Shown: positions 1 to 10,004 of the stretch, one piece after another
Layout of the letters: the number at the start of each line of letters is the position of its first letter
How positions within the stretch are numbered: the first letter of the stretch is position 1
Source: Actinomadura oligospora ATCC 43269
GTDB taxonomy: Bacteria > Actinomycetota > Actinomycetes > Streptosporangiales > Streptosporangiaceae
Direction of reading: 5' to 3'
Length of the DNA: 64,000 nt
Assembly: GCF_000518265.1 (NCBI RefSeq)
Contig: NZ_JADG01000011.1
Coordinates: 62,001-126,000, forward strand
Program-made: the position numbers and the translations under genes
The notes under the pieces: model-generated
What the model was told of the DNA's origin: nothing
What the model saw: only the letters and a program-made list of their open reading frames with translations
Databases searched by the model: none

Positions 1-124
1 CCAGGACGGCGGCCCGGCGCGGATCGGCGTCGGCGATGACGAGTTCGGTGACGTGGGGCGAGCGGGCCAGGGCGGCGGCGTGCCGCGCGCCGATCCGGCC
101 CGCGCCGGCGAGTGCGATCCTCAT
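1..124 (-). CDS. Gfo/Idh/MocA-family oxidoreductase, N-terminal fragment
   Basis: Only about 41 codons lie in the window, read leftwards from the ATG at 124. The start MRIALAGAGRIGARHAA is the first beta strand and glycine-rich turn (GxGxxG) of a Rossmann fold, followed by TELVIADADPRRA, where the acidic residue after the second strand would contact NAD(P). This order is typical of the Gfo/Idh/MocA family (inositol and other sugar or polyol dehydrogenases). GGGAGG sits 4 nt before the ATG. The catalytic EKP-type motif and substrate domain are outside the window, so the substrate cannot be named. Confidence 0.75.
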   Translation of the reverse strand, partial: MRIALAGAGRIGARHAAALARSPHVTELVIADADPRRAAVL

Positions 125-337
125 GTTCCCTCCCGGGCGGGGGTGGGTGAGCCCCGAGTGTGCTGGAGCGTTCCATACCCGTCAACGACCCGGCCATGGC
201 ACGCCCGCCGTTAGGGCGCGACCGGAACCCACCCGAGTAACGTCCACGCGCACCCGTCCGCTCGGGCGTCCCGTGCGGGGTTAGCTTGCGTGGTTCGTTC
301 GGTGTGGGGCGGGCTTCCGCGCGGTGAGACCAAGCGC

Positions 338-343
338 TAGGTT
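338..343 (+). promoter_or_regulatory. -10 hexamer TAGGTT, leaderless promoter
   Basis: TAGGTT ends 6 nt before the ATG at 350, so transcription would begin at or next to the start codon. No ribosome-binding sequence precedes that ATG, consistent with a leaderless mRNA. No clear -35 element is visible. The rest of 125-349 shows no convincing gene. Confidence 0.5.
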
Positions 344-349
344 GCCTTC

Positions 350-1897
350 ATGCGCGTGTTCCTCACCGGTGGCTCGGGCTTCGTCGGCTCGCACACCGTC
401 GTCGCCCTGCTGGCCGCCGGACACGAGCCGCGCGCGCTCGTCCGGGATCCGGAGCGGGCCGCACGCACCCTCGCCACGCTCGGCGTCGATCCGTCCCGTG
501 TCGAGTTCATCCGGGGCGACATGCTGGACGCGGAGGCGGTGTCCCGGGCGCTGGACGGCTGCGACGCCGCGATCCACGCCGCCGCCGCGATCGGCGTCAC
601 CGGCCCGGCGGGCGACCTGGTGTCGGCCAACGTCACCGGCACGCGCAACGTCGTCGGCGAGGCGGTCGCGCGCGGCCTGTCGCCCGTCGTGCACGTGTCG
701 TCGGTGGCGGTGTTCGTCCCGCCGGACGGTCCGCGCATCACCCCCGAGAGCCCGCTGGCCAGCCCGCACACCGACTACGGCCGGTCCAAGGTCGCGGCCG
801 AGCGGTACGTGCGCGAGGTGCAGTCGGGCGGCGCGCCCGTCGCGATCGTCTATCCCGGCGGCGTCTGCGGCCCGCACCAGCCGCATCTGGACGCGTTGCC
901 GGAGGGGCTGGCCGGTGCGCTGAACCTGGCCTGGCCGCTTCCGCCCGGCGGCGTCGGCGTCATCGACGTCCGCGACCTCGCCGAGGCCCTCGCCCGCGCC
1001 GTCACGACCGCCCGGGGCGGGGAGCGCTGGCCTCTGGGCGGCACCTTCCTGACCTGGCCGGAGATCGCCGACCTCTGCGACACGCTCACGGGCGTCCCGT
1101 GCCGCCGGATGCGCGTCCCGGGGGCCGTCATGGTCGGGCTGGGCCGCGTCCTGGACGCCGCGAAGCGCGTCCGCCCCTTCGAGTACCCGCTGACCAGGGA
1201 CGCCGCGCAGATGATGGTCAGCCTCGTCCCGACCGACGACACCCCCACGCTGGCGGCCCTGGACCTCACGCTCCGGCCCGTAGAGTCGACCGTGGCGGAC
1301 GGCCTGCGCTGGCTGGCCGCGTCCGGCCACCTCAAGGCCCGCCACGCGGGCCGCCTGGGCCCGGACGCGCCCGGCCCCGCCGCGGAACCCCTTCCCACTC
1401 AGGAGAAGCCGATGCCCACGCTCGTCCAGCGCACCCTGGGCCCGCTGTTCCGGTACATCTCGGGCGCTCCGTGGTTCGCGAAGGTCGGCCCCCGGGTCGT
1501 CCCGCCGCTGGACCGCGCGCTGCACCGGATCAGCGGCGGGCGGATCCTGCTCGGCCAGGCCCTGGTCCCGAGCCTCCTGCTGACGACGACCGGCGCGAAG
1601 ACCGGCCGCCGCCGTCAGGTGCCGCTGGCGTGCCGTCCCGAGGAGGACGGCACGTGGCTGGTCGTCGGCTCCAACTTCGGCCGCGAGAAGCACCCCGCCT
1701 GGACGGCGAACCTCCTCAAGAACCCCGACGCCGAGGTGTCCTTCCGCGGACGGACGACGCCGGTCGCCGCCCACCTGCTGACCGACGCCGAGCGCGCCGA
1801 GGCGTGGCCCCGGCTCATCCAGGTGTGGCCCGTTTACGACCGCTATGTGGAGCGCGCCCATCGTGAGCTGCGCATCTTCCGCCTAACTCCGCGTTAG
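350..1897 (+). CDS. Fusion: NAD(P)-dependent epimerase/SDR + nitroreductase/deazaflavin-dependent oxidoreductase (DDN-like)
   Basis: A 515-residue protein in two parts. Residues 1-335 are an extended short-chain dehydrogenase: nucleotide turn TGGSGFVGSH at 6-15, a VSSVAVF strand, and the catalytic Y..SK (DYGRSKVAAE). From about residue 355, starting at MPTLVQRTLGPLFRYI, the sequence matches the small F420-dependent DDN/nitroreductase family, with the motifs TTGAKTGRRRQVPL and NPDAEVSFRGR. The linker PLPTQEKPMP contains AGGAG at 1401-1405, placed 6 nt before an in-frame ATG at 1412, so the second half may also be made separately. The two halves may once have been adjacent genes that lost a stop codon. 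The 3' end overlaps the convergent cupin gene by 15 nt. Domain calls are firm; substrates are unknown. Confidence 0.85.
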   Translation: MRVFLTGGSGFVGSHTVVALLAAGHEPRALVRDPERAARTLATLGVDPSRVEFIRGDMLDAEAVSRALDGCDAAIHAAAAIGVTGPAGDLVSANVTGTRNVVGEAVARGLSPVVHVSSVAVFVPPDGPRITPESPLASPHTDYGRSKVAAERYVREVQSGGAPVAIVYPGGVCGPHQPHLDALPEGLAGALNLAWPLPPGGVGVIDVRDLAEALARAVTTARGGERWPLGGTFLTWPEIADLCDTLTGVPCRRMRVPGAVMVGLGRVLDAAKRVRPFEYPLTRDAAQMMVSLVPTDDTPTLAALDLTLRPVESTVADGLRWLAASGHLKARHAGRLGPDAPGPAAEPLPTQEKPMPTLVQRTLGPLFRYISGAPWFAKVGPRVVPPLDRALHRISGGRILLGQALVPSLLLTTTGAKTGRRRQVPLACRPEEDGTWLVVGSNFGREKHPAWTANLLKNPDAEVSFRGRTTPVAAHLLTDAERAEAWPRLIQVWPVYDRYVERAHRELRIFRLTPR

Positions 1898-2284
1898 CGG
1901 GTGCCCGGTCGTCACGTCCACGTAGTCGGGAACCTCCTCGTGACGGTCGCCGACGCTGAGCGTCCCGGACGGCTCGAACACCAGCATCGACGCGCCGTCC
2001 GGCGCGGACGGCTTGTGCTCGACGCCCTTCGGGACGACGAAGACCGACCCCTTGGGGAGCGTCACCGTCCGCTCGCCTCCGGTTCCGTCCCTGAGCCCGA
2101 TGTTCAGCGCGCCGTCGAGGACGAGGAAGAACTCGTCGGTGTCGTCGTGCACGTGCCAGACGTGCTCGCCCGCCACCTTGGCGACACGGATGTCGTAGTC
2201 GTTCACCCGCGTGACGATGCGCGGGCTCCAGATCTCGCTGAACGAGGCCAGCGCGTCCTGCAGGTCGATCGGTTCATCGCTCAT
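1883..2284 (-). CDS. Cupin domain protein
   Basis: A 133-residue single-domain cupin. The metal-binding motif 1 appears as HVHDDTDEFFLVLDG (two His and a Glu), and motif 2 as PKGVEHKPSA with the final His. Length and motif spacing match small mannose-6-phosphate-isomerase-like cupins, which serve as sugar isomerases, dioxygenases or small-molecule sensors; the sequence does not say which. The gene is divergent from the GlxA-type regulator at 2337, with only 52 bp between starts, which hints that the regulator controls it. Its 3' end overlaps the fusion gene upstream. Confidence 0.8.
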   Translation of the reverse strand: MSDEPIDLQDALASFSEIWSPRIVTRVNDYDIRVAKVAGEHVWHVHDDTDEFFLVLDGALNIGLRDGTGGERTVTLPKGSVFVVPKGVEHKPSAPDGASMLVFEPSGTLSVGDRHEEVPDYVDVTTGHPLTRS

Positions 2285-2324
2285 GCGTGAACCCTGCCGT
2301 TCGCCGCGCGCCGCGCGTGAGTGC

Positions 2325-2330
2325 TAGGAA
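2325..2330 (+). promoter_or_regulatory. -10 hexamer TAGGAA, leaderless promoter
   Basis: TAGGAA(T) lies exactly 6 nt before the ATG at 2337 with no ribosome-binding site between, the arrangement seen before several other genes here. It sits in the 52-bp divergent gap between the cupin and GlxA-type genes. Confidence 0.45.
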
Positions 2331-2336
2331 TCGCGT

Positions 2337-3311
2337 ATGTCGCAAGGATCCTCGCACCGCGTCGTGATGATCGTCGAAGACGGCTCGAACCCCTTCGAGC
2401 TGGGCGTCGCGACCGAGCTGTTCGGTCTGCGCCGTCCGGAGCTGGACGTCCCGTGGTACGACTTCACGCTCAGCGCCGCCGGGCCGGTGGCCATGCACGC
2501 GGGCCTGTTCACGATGTCGGACGTCCCGGGCCTGGACGCCGTCGGCCGCGCCGACACCGTCATCGTCCCGAACCGTCCCGACCCCGAGACGGCCCCGTCC
2601 GCGCCCGTCCTGGCGGCGATCAAGGCCGCCGCCGCCCGCGGAGCCCGCCTGGTGAGCTTCTGCACGGGCGCGTTCTCCCTGGCCGCCGCGGGCGTCCTGG
2701 ACGGCCGCCGCGCGACGACCCACTGGCGCTGGGCCGACGCGTTCCGCGCCCGGTTCCCGTCCGTGCGCCTGGAGCCGGACGTCCTGTTCGTCGACGACGG
2801 CGACGTCCTGACCGCCGCCGGGAGCGCCGCCGCCCTGGACCTCGGCCTGCACCTGATCCGCCGCGACCACGGGGCCGAGGTCGCCAACACCGTCGCCCGC
2901 CGCCTCGTCTTCGCCGTCCACCGGGACGGCGGGCAGCGGCAGTTCATCGAACGTCCGGTGCCCGACATCCCGGACGCGTCGCTGGCCCCCGTCCTGGCCT
3001 GGGCGCAGCGTCACCTCGACCGTCCGCTGACCGTCCACGACCTCGCCGCCCGGGCCTCGACCAGCCCCGCCACCCTCCACCGCCGCTTCCAGGCCGAACT
3101 CGGCACCACTCCCCTGGCCTGGCTCACCGCCGAACGCGTCACCCTCGCCTGCCGCCTCATCGAGCAGGGCGAACTCCGCCTGGACGCCATAGCCCGAGCC
3201 ACCGGCCTCGGCACCCCCGCCAACCTCCGCGTCCACCTACGCCGCCGAACCGGCCTGACCCCCACCGCCTACCGCTCCCACTTCACCCGCGCCGAGCCTG
3301 ATCGACGCTGA
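2337..3311 (+). CDS. GlxA-family transcriptional regulator (DJ-1/PfpI + AraC HTH)
   Basis: A 324-residue regulator. Residues ~8-190 form a DJ-1/PfpI-like domain (VVMIVEDGSNPFELGVATEL; the nucleophile-elbow-like LVSFCTGAFSLA). Residues ~215-320 are the paired helix-turn-helix AraC domain: LTVHDLAARASTSPATLHRRF, then DAIARATGLGTPANLRVHLRRRTGLTP. This is the domain order of the GlxA/FtrA family, whose members sense small metabolites and usually activate a neighbouring gene. The divergent cupin gene is the likely target, which is inference from position. The start chosen is the ATG with a leaderless-type -10 element directly upstream. Confidence 0.88.
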   Translation: MSQGSSHRVVMIVEDGSNPFELGVATELFGLRRPELDVPWYDFTLSAAGPVAMHAGLFTMSDVPGLDAVGRADTVIVPNRPDPETAPSAPVLAAIKAAAARGARLVSFCTGAFSLAAAGVLDGRRATTHWRWADAFRARFPSVRLEPDVLFVDDGDVLTAAGSAAALDLGLHLIRRDHGAEVANTVARRLVFAVHRDGGQRQFIERPVPDIPDASLAPVLAWAQRHLDRPLTVHDLAARASTSPATLHRRFQAELGTTPLAWLTAERVTLACRLIEQGELRLDAIARATGLGTPANLRVHLRRRTGLTPTAYRSHFTRAEPDRR

Positions 3312-3418
3312 TCCCCGAATCCGGATCGGCCAGCAGATGGACGACCCGACGCTCCACGCAGACCACCATCGGTCCCTGGGCACGACCTGGGAAAACTTCG
3401 AATGACGGACGTGCCCCC

Positions 3419-4030
3419 TTAGGATCTGCCTGCTCCGTCACCGATTTCCTTGGGAGAACCATGTCGGACGGCTATCTGGACCGGTGCGCGAAGGCCCTGG
3501 AAGAACTGAACACCGGCACCGGCATCAAGGTCGATCGAGCGGTTCTCGACGTGCCGACCATCGCCGAACTGGCCGACCCCGACTGGGTCTTCGACGACAT
3601 CAGAGAACGCCTCGGCATGCCGCTGAACACGACTTTTCGCGACTACTTCTTCGCCGCCAACAGAGTGCAGTCCTTCTGGTACCGCGAGGATGCGTCCCAT
3701 TTGCGCGTAGAGGGAGCCCAGGGCGTCCGCTGGAAGGAATTCCGAGACTTCGGTGAGGGGGCGGCCCGTGATGGACGTCAACACCATGGCCAGCGGGTCG
3801 CGCGAGGCGTGCAGGACGCGTGGGGTCGGGACGTCGTCGGGCAGGAGGCCGTAGACGCGGCACTCCTTCAGCAGCTTCCAGCCCTGGTCGTCCGGAAAGG
3901 TCTTCACGATCAGGCGGACGGAGGGGTTCGCGCAGACGACCTCGACGACGGGGGCGCTCTCGCCGCCGGTGCGCGGGATCAGCCCAACGATCTCGGCATC
4001 GGGGTGGACGGCTCGGATGAGGGCTTCCAT
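3419..4030 (-). pseudogene. Aminoglycoside phosphotransferase-like gene, 3' part lost
   Basis: Read leftwards from ATG 4030, the first ~115 residues look like the N-lobe of an APH/choline-kinase-type phosphotransferase. Signs are VRLIVKTFPDDQGWKLLKECRVYGLL (ATP-lobe Lys and Glu), PTPRVLHASRDPLAMVLTSITG, and a helix ending LYAQMGRILA. Below about 3690 the frame stays open to 3419 but only as antisense of the convergent gene fragment. The catalytic loop (HxDxxxxN) and DxD metal motif of the family are missing, so the product should be inactive. It meets the rightward fragment near 3685, as expected from a deletion joining two gene remnants. Confidence 0.5.
3461..3690 (+). pseudogene. 5' fragment of an unrecognised gene
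   Basis: An ORF starts at ATG 3461 behind GGGAGA, with a TAGGAT -10-like hexamer at 3420-3425, so the start looks genuine. About 76 residues have ordinary protein composition: MSDGYLDRCAKALEEL, then PTIAELADPDWVFDDIRERL and DYFFAANRVQSFWYRE. After roughly 3690 the same frame runs into DNA that is coding on the other strand and becomes arginine- and glycine-rich antisense. I therefore read this as the front part of a gene whose rear was deleted. I do not recognise the family. Confidence 0.45.
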
Positions 4031-4121
4031 GGACGCACGAGATCATGCCCTGTCCGTACGGCGCGACGAGTTTTCCGGGTCGCGCCGGTCCACATCCCCG
4101 AGTCCAGCCGGAAGGGATTCG

Positions 4122-4871
4122 ATGAGCGCCGGATACGCCCAGGTGAACGGGCTGAACATGTACTACGAGGAGCATGGGGAGGGGGAGCCGCTCGTCCTGC
4201 TGCACGGCGGGCTGCTCACGGTGGAGGGGTCGTTCGCGGCGATGCTGCCTGAGCTGGCCAAGAACTTCCGGGTGATCGCGCCCGAGTTGCAGGGGCATGG
4301 GCACACCGCCGACATCGACCGTCCGATCACGGTGGACGGGCTGGCCGAGGACGTGCGCGGACTGCTCGACCACCTCGGGATCGAGCGGGCCGCGGTGTTC
4401 GGGTTCAGCCTGGGGGCGTTCGTCGCGCTGCAACTCGCCATGGAGCATCCCGGACGGGTGTCGGCGCTGGTCGCGGCGTCCGCGCCGTTCCGGCCGGACG
4501 GCTACCACCCGGAGATCAGCGATCCGGAGCTGTGGGAGACGTCCGAGCTGATGCCGACCGCGGACGACTACCGCGAGATGCGCGAGACGTATTTCCGGGT
4601 CGCGCCCGATCCGGGGCACTTCGGGGCGTTGACGGCCAAGACGTCGAAGGCCGTGCAGGGCTTTCCGGGCTGGCCGGAGGAGAGGCTGCGGGGCATCAGC
4701 GTCCCGACGATGGTCGTGGTCGGGGACGCCGACTTCGTGACGCTGGAGCACGCGATCGAGATGCGCGGGCTGATCCCGGGGGCGCGGCTGGCCGTCCTGC
4801 CGGGCACCACGCACCAGGCGGTCACGAGGCGGCCCGAGCTGGTTCCGATGGTCGAGCGGTTTTTGTCGTAG
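4122..4871 (+). CDS. Alpha/beta hydrolase
   Basis: A 249-residue alpha/beta-hydrolase. The oxyanion segment LVLLHGGLLTVEG lies near residue 25, the nucleophile elbow is GFSLGAF (Ser in GxSxG), and the acid and histidine fall in VVVGDADFVTLEHA and PGTTHQAV near the C-terminus. The ATG at 4122 follows GAAGGGATTC and begins MSAGYAQVNGLNMYYEEHG, the first strand of the fold; the longer reading starting upstream has low-quality sequence. No specific substrate can be read from the sequence. It stands alone on the plus strand after the two broken genes. Confidence 0.85.
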   Translation: MSAGYAQVNGLNMYYEEHGEGEPLVLLHGGLLTVEGSFAAMLPELAKNFRVIAPELQGHGHTADIDRPITVDGLAEDVRGLLDHLGIERAAVFGFSLGAFVALQLAMEHPGRVSALVAASAPFRPDGYHPEISDPELWETSELMPTADDYREMRETYFRVAPDPGHFGALTAKTSKAVQGFPGWPEERLRGISVPTMVVVGDADFVTLEHAIEMRGLIPGARLAVLPGTTHQAVTRRPELVPMVERFLS

Positions 4872-5149
4872 GCCGCCGATAGCTTTCCCCTGCGTTCGCG
4901 GACGGAGGCCCGGTGTGAGGCGATGGTCGCGCTCCGGGAGAGATCGGGTGTGCCCTGCCCACGAGGCAGGACGGCCGAAGACTCCGACGAAAACCCGCCT
5001 GTCTCCGAGTTTCTCGGGCCTCCGGCCGCGAACGCGAACCCGGGGAGGCCGTCATCGAGGAACTGTTCACGCTCGCGCTGAGCCGCATCGCGCTCGCCGA
5101 CGGGTTCTTCCTGTGGCCGCGCGACGACCGCGAGCGGTTCCTGCTGCTC

Positions 5150-6325
5150 GTGCGCAGGGCCGCGGCGGACGACCCCGACCGGACGGCCCGGTTCCTGCTC
5201 TGGTTGCGGACGGAGACGCCGCTGCGCGTCCCGGCGATCGTCGGCGCGTGCGCGTTCGTCCGGGAGCGGCTGGAGCGGCGGCAGAACGGACGGTCACGGG
5301 AGGTCGTCTCGTCCGTGCTGCGCCGCGCGGACGATCCGGGGCACCTGGTCGCCGCGTGGCAGGGCCTCTACGGACGCGCGACTCCGAAACCGGTCAAACG
5401 CGGCGTGGCGGACGCCGTCGTCCGCCTCTACGACGAAGCCGGACTCGCCCGGTACGACACCGGCGGACGGCACCTGAACCTTCCCCCGGCGGCCTGGGCG
5501 CGCGAGCCCTGGGACGGGCTGCCGCCGCCTCGGCCGTTCCGGTTCGGGGACGTCATCCGGCTCGTCCACCCCGTCCCGGGGGACGCGCGCCAGGCCGAGG
5601 TGTTCCGGCGCGCGCTGGACGGGCGCCGTCTCCAGTACGAGAACGTGGGCGAGCCGCCGCTGCGGGACGTCATCGCGTCGCTGCGGCGGATCGACCGCGC
5701 GGGCACGCCGTTCGAGGACGCGATGGAGATCGCCGAGCGGATCGCCGACCCTGCCGAGGCGGCGGCGAGCGGGCTCGGGCCGCTCGCGTTCGCGGCGGCG
5801 CGGCGGGCCGTCGGCACCAGCCGGTGGAACGCCCTGCTGGAGGACGCGGCGGGCCGCAGCCTGGCGCGCTTCCCCGAGATCCCGGGCTGGTCGCTGGTCC
5901 TGGTCGGAGGCGACCCGACGGCCCGCGCGTTCGGGCTGTCGCTCGCCCGCAGGTGCGCCCACGCCGACGTCATCGACCGTTTCGGACGTCCGTTCGAGCT
6001 CCTCGCCGGTGAGTCACCCCTGCACGACCTGCACCGCTGGCCCCCGACACCGCAGAGGGCGGCGGTCGCCGAGCGGATGGCCGACCCGGCGCACGCGCTG
6101 CCCGGCGCGTTCGCCGGACATGACCGGATCGTCATCGTGGAGACCCACGCGGCGGAGAACCTGGGACTCCCCCTCGGCGTCCCGGTGTTCCACTGGGTCT
6201 CGGACGTGGCGGCCCACGGCCACGCGTCCGCGCCCGGCGGGGTGGCGCTCATGGGCGTCGGCGACGAGGCGCTGCGCGTCATCCCGTGGATCGAGGACGC
6301 CCGCAAGGGACGCTTCCCCTTCTGA
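5150..6325 (+). CDS. Degenerate TROVE-domain (Ro60-like) protein, probably frameshifted near the N-terminus
   Basis: The recognisable part matches bacterial TROVE/Ro60 proteins, ring-shaped RNA-binding proteins that hold Y-RNA-like RNAs. Helical-repeat segments include FLLWLRTETPLRVPAIVGAC and KPVKRGVADAVVRLYDEAG, and the C-terminal vWA-like fold ends WIEDARKGRFPF. The metal-coordinating DxSxS expected at the start of the vWA domain is replaced by LVLVGGDPTAR, so the MIDAS site is absent. No usual start codon exists in this frame before GTG 5150, yet the frame upstream (EELFTLALSRIALADGFFLW, from ~5057) is clearly the missing N-terminus. A GTG at 4915 with GGAGG 6 nt upstream lies in another frame and would join if one G of the run at 5042-5045 were removed. 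The true gene is therefore probably 4915-6325 with a +1 frameshift. Confidence 0.7.
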   Translation: MRRAAADDPDRTARFLLWLRTETPLRVPAIVGACAFVRERLERRQNGRSREVVSSVLRRADDPGHLVAAWQGLYGRATPKPVKRGVADAVVRLYDEAGLARYDTGGRHLNLPPAAWAREPWDGLPPPRPFRFGDVIRLVHPVPGDARQAEVFRRALDGRRLQYENVGEPPLRDVIASLRRIDRAGTPFEDAMEIAERIADPAEAAASGLGPLAFAAARRAVGTSRWNALLEDAAGRSLARFPEIPGWSLVLVGGDPTARAFGLSLARRCAHADVIDRFGRPFELLAGESPLHDLHRWPPTPQRAAVAERMADPAHALPGAFAGHDRIVIVETHAAENLGLPLGVPVFHWVSDVAAHGHASAPGGVALMGVGDEALRVIPWIEDARKGRFPF

Positions 6326-6331
6326 GAACGG

Positions 6332-6369
6332 CGGAAGGCCGCCTCACACAGGGGCGAGGCGGCCTTCCG
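6332..6369. terminator. Bidirectional hairpin terminator between TROVE gene and lon
   Basis: A 14-bp perfect inverted repeat (6332-6345 with 6356-6369, arms CGGAAGGCCGCCTC/GAGGCGGCCTTCCG) with a 10-nt loop lies between the convergent TROVE and lon genes. It has no long T-tract on either side, as is common in high-G+C actinomycetes, and can serve both transcripts. Confidence 0.8.
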
Positions 6370-6396
6370 GAACCGGACGAACCGGCGGGGACGGGG

Positions 6397-8790
<2,394 letters not shown>

Positions 8791-8831
8791 GCTCTCAGCT
8801 CCAAGTCTCTCGGGAACCCGAACCCCGCAGG

Positions 8832-8852
8832 GTTGAGTCATCCACACTCAAG
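8832..8852. promoter_or_regulatory. HAIR inverted repeat (HspR operator) upstream of lon
   Basis: GTTGAGT-N7-ACTCAAG matches the HAIR consensus CTTGAGT-N7-ACTCAAG at 13 of 14 positions. It lies 41 bp before the lon ATG. HspR-HAIR control of lon is established in Streptomyces, so the site fits both sequence and gene context. Confidence 0.85.
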
Positions 8853-9078
8853 AAAACGGAGCACGGATTAATTTCCTCAGCAACGTTCGCTCTCAGCGAT
8901 CAGAATCCCGGACACCCGCCCGACCGCCCCCGCGCCCCCTGGACGCCGACGCCCCCACCCGCACAACGTCCAGCCGACCGTCCCCGCTCCCCACGATCAC
9001 CGCCCCGCCCCGGCGACCAAGATCATCCCCGGTAGCGTGATCAACTCCGGCGAAACCGATGGAAAGCGAGGCCCCACC

Positions 9079-9963
9079 ATGCCCGAGCCCACGCGCCCCT
9101 CCCCGTCCGCCACGTCCCCCAGACCACCGGAAGAACAGCGCAGGAGCCGCTTACTCCCCCTCCGACGCACCCGCCTGATCGCCCTCGCCCTCCTGACCGC
9201 CCTGGTCACCCCGACCGCCGCGCATCACCTGCAGACCAGGCCCCAACACGGGACGCGCGGGCCGTTCGGCCCCTACCCCGGGCCGATCGCCGCCCAGGCT
9301 CCGCTGGGATCCGCTCGGCCGCTGACCGCCGTCCTCGGACGAGTGACGATCCATGACGGACTCGGCCTTCAGGGAGGCGTCTCCCGGTTCAACGCGATCA
9401 ACATCCGCACCGGCAGGGTCTTCTGGGAGGACCGCCGGGACGACGACCGGATTCTCGACTGGAATCTGGACCACGCCGCCGGCACGGTCTTCATCCTCTG
9501 GAAGTCCGGCCGTGTGGAGAGCGTGAACGTCCGTTCGGGCAAGGTCCGCTGGCATAAGCGTCTCCCTGGCGACATCATCACCAACGACCCCGGCACCGGC
9601 TTGGTCAGCATCGCCAACGTCGAGGGCGGGAACGGAGGGCTGGTCGCACTCGACAGCAGAACCGGTCGTGAACGCTGGCGGCACATCCCAGATCAGACCT
9701 CCGGCTGCGCTGTCGCCGACTCGGAGGAGAACAAGCCTCCTCTGCACGTGGCCGGCAACCTGGTGGTGACCCGTCACTGCACCGGCGGCGCGTCTCTGAC
9801 CGCCTACGACGCGGCGGGCCGACAGCGCTGGCGGCTCGGCGTCGACCTCGGCGCGGAGGAGCGGTTCACCTACCTCGAGGTGATGCGGCTCGATGATCGG
9901 ACGGTGGTGGTCGACGAACCGGCGAAGGACGGCTACGAACCCACCCGGTTGCTCGCCGAGTGA
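9079..9963 (+). CDS. Membrane-anchored PQQ-like beta-propeller protein, paralogue 1 (C-terminally short)
   Basis: A 294-residue protein. Residues 1-28 are basic and cytosolic, followed by a membrane-spanning or signal-anchor segment (LIALALLTALVTPTAA), then a PQQ-like beta-propeller outside: FNAINIRTGRVFWEDRR, VESVNVRSGKVRWHKRL and ALDSRTGRERWRHIP are typical blade strands ending in Trp. It aligns with the next two genes but stops after VVVDEPAKDGYEPTRLLAE, about 170 residues before their ends, so blades are missing. One TTA codon occurs at codon 25. GCGAGG lies upstream of the ATG. The gene ends 41 bp before its neighbour. No PQQ or catalytic residues are evident; an envelope scaffold or sensor role is a guess. 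Confidence 0.75.
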   Translation: MPEPTRPSPSATSPRPPEEQRRSRLLPLRRTRLIALALLTALVTPTAAHHLQTRPQHGTRGPFGPYPGPIAAQAPLGSARPLTAVLGRVTIHDGLGLQGGVSRFNAINIRTGRVFWEDRRDDDRILDWNLDHAAGTVFILWKSGRVESVNVRSGKVRWHKRLPGDIITNDPGTGLVSIANVEGGNGGLVALDSRTGRERWRHIPDQTSGCAVADSEENKPPLHVAGNLVVTRHCTGGASLTAYDAAGRQRWRLGVDLGAEERFTYLEVMRLDDRTVVVDEPAKDGYEPTRLLAE

Positions 9964-10004
9964 CCTCGTCCGACTCCCCGACCAGATCCAGGAGGTCAGT
10001 CCGC

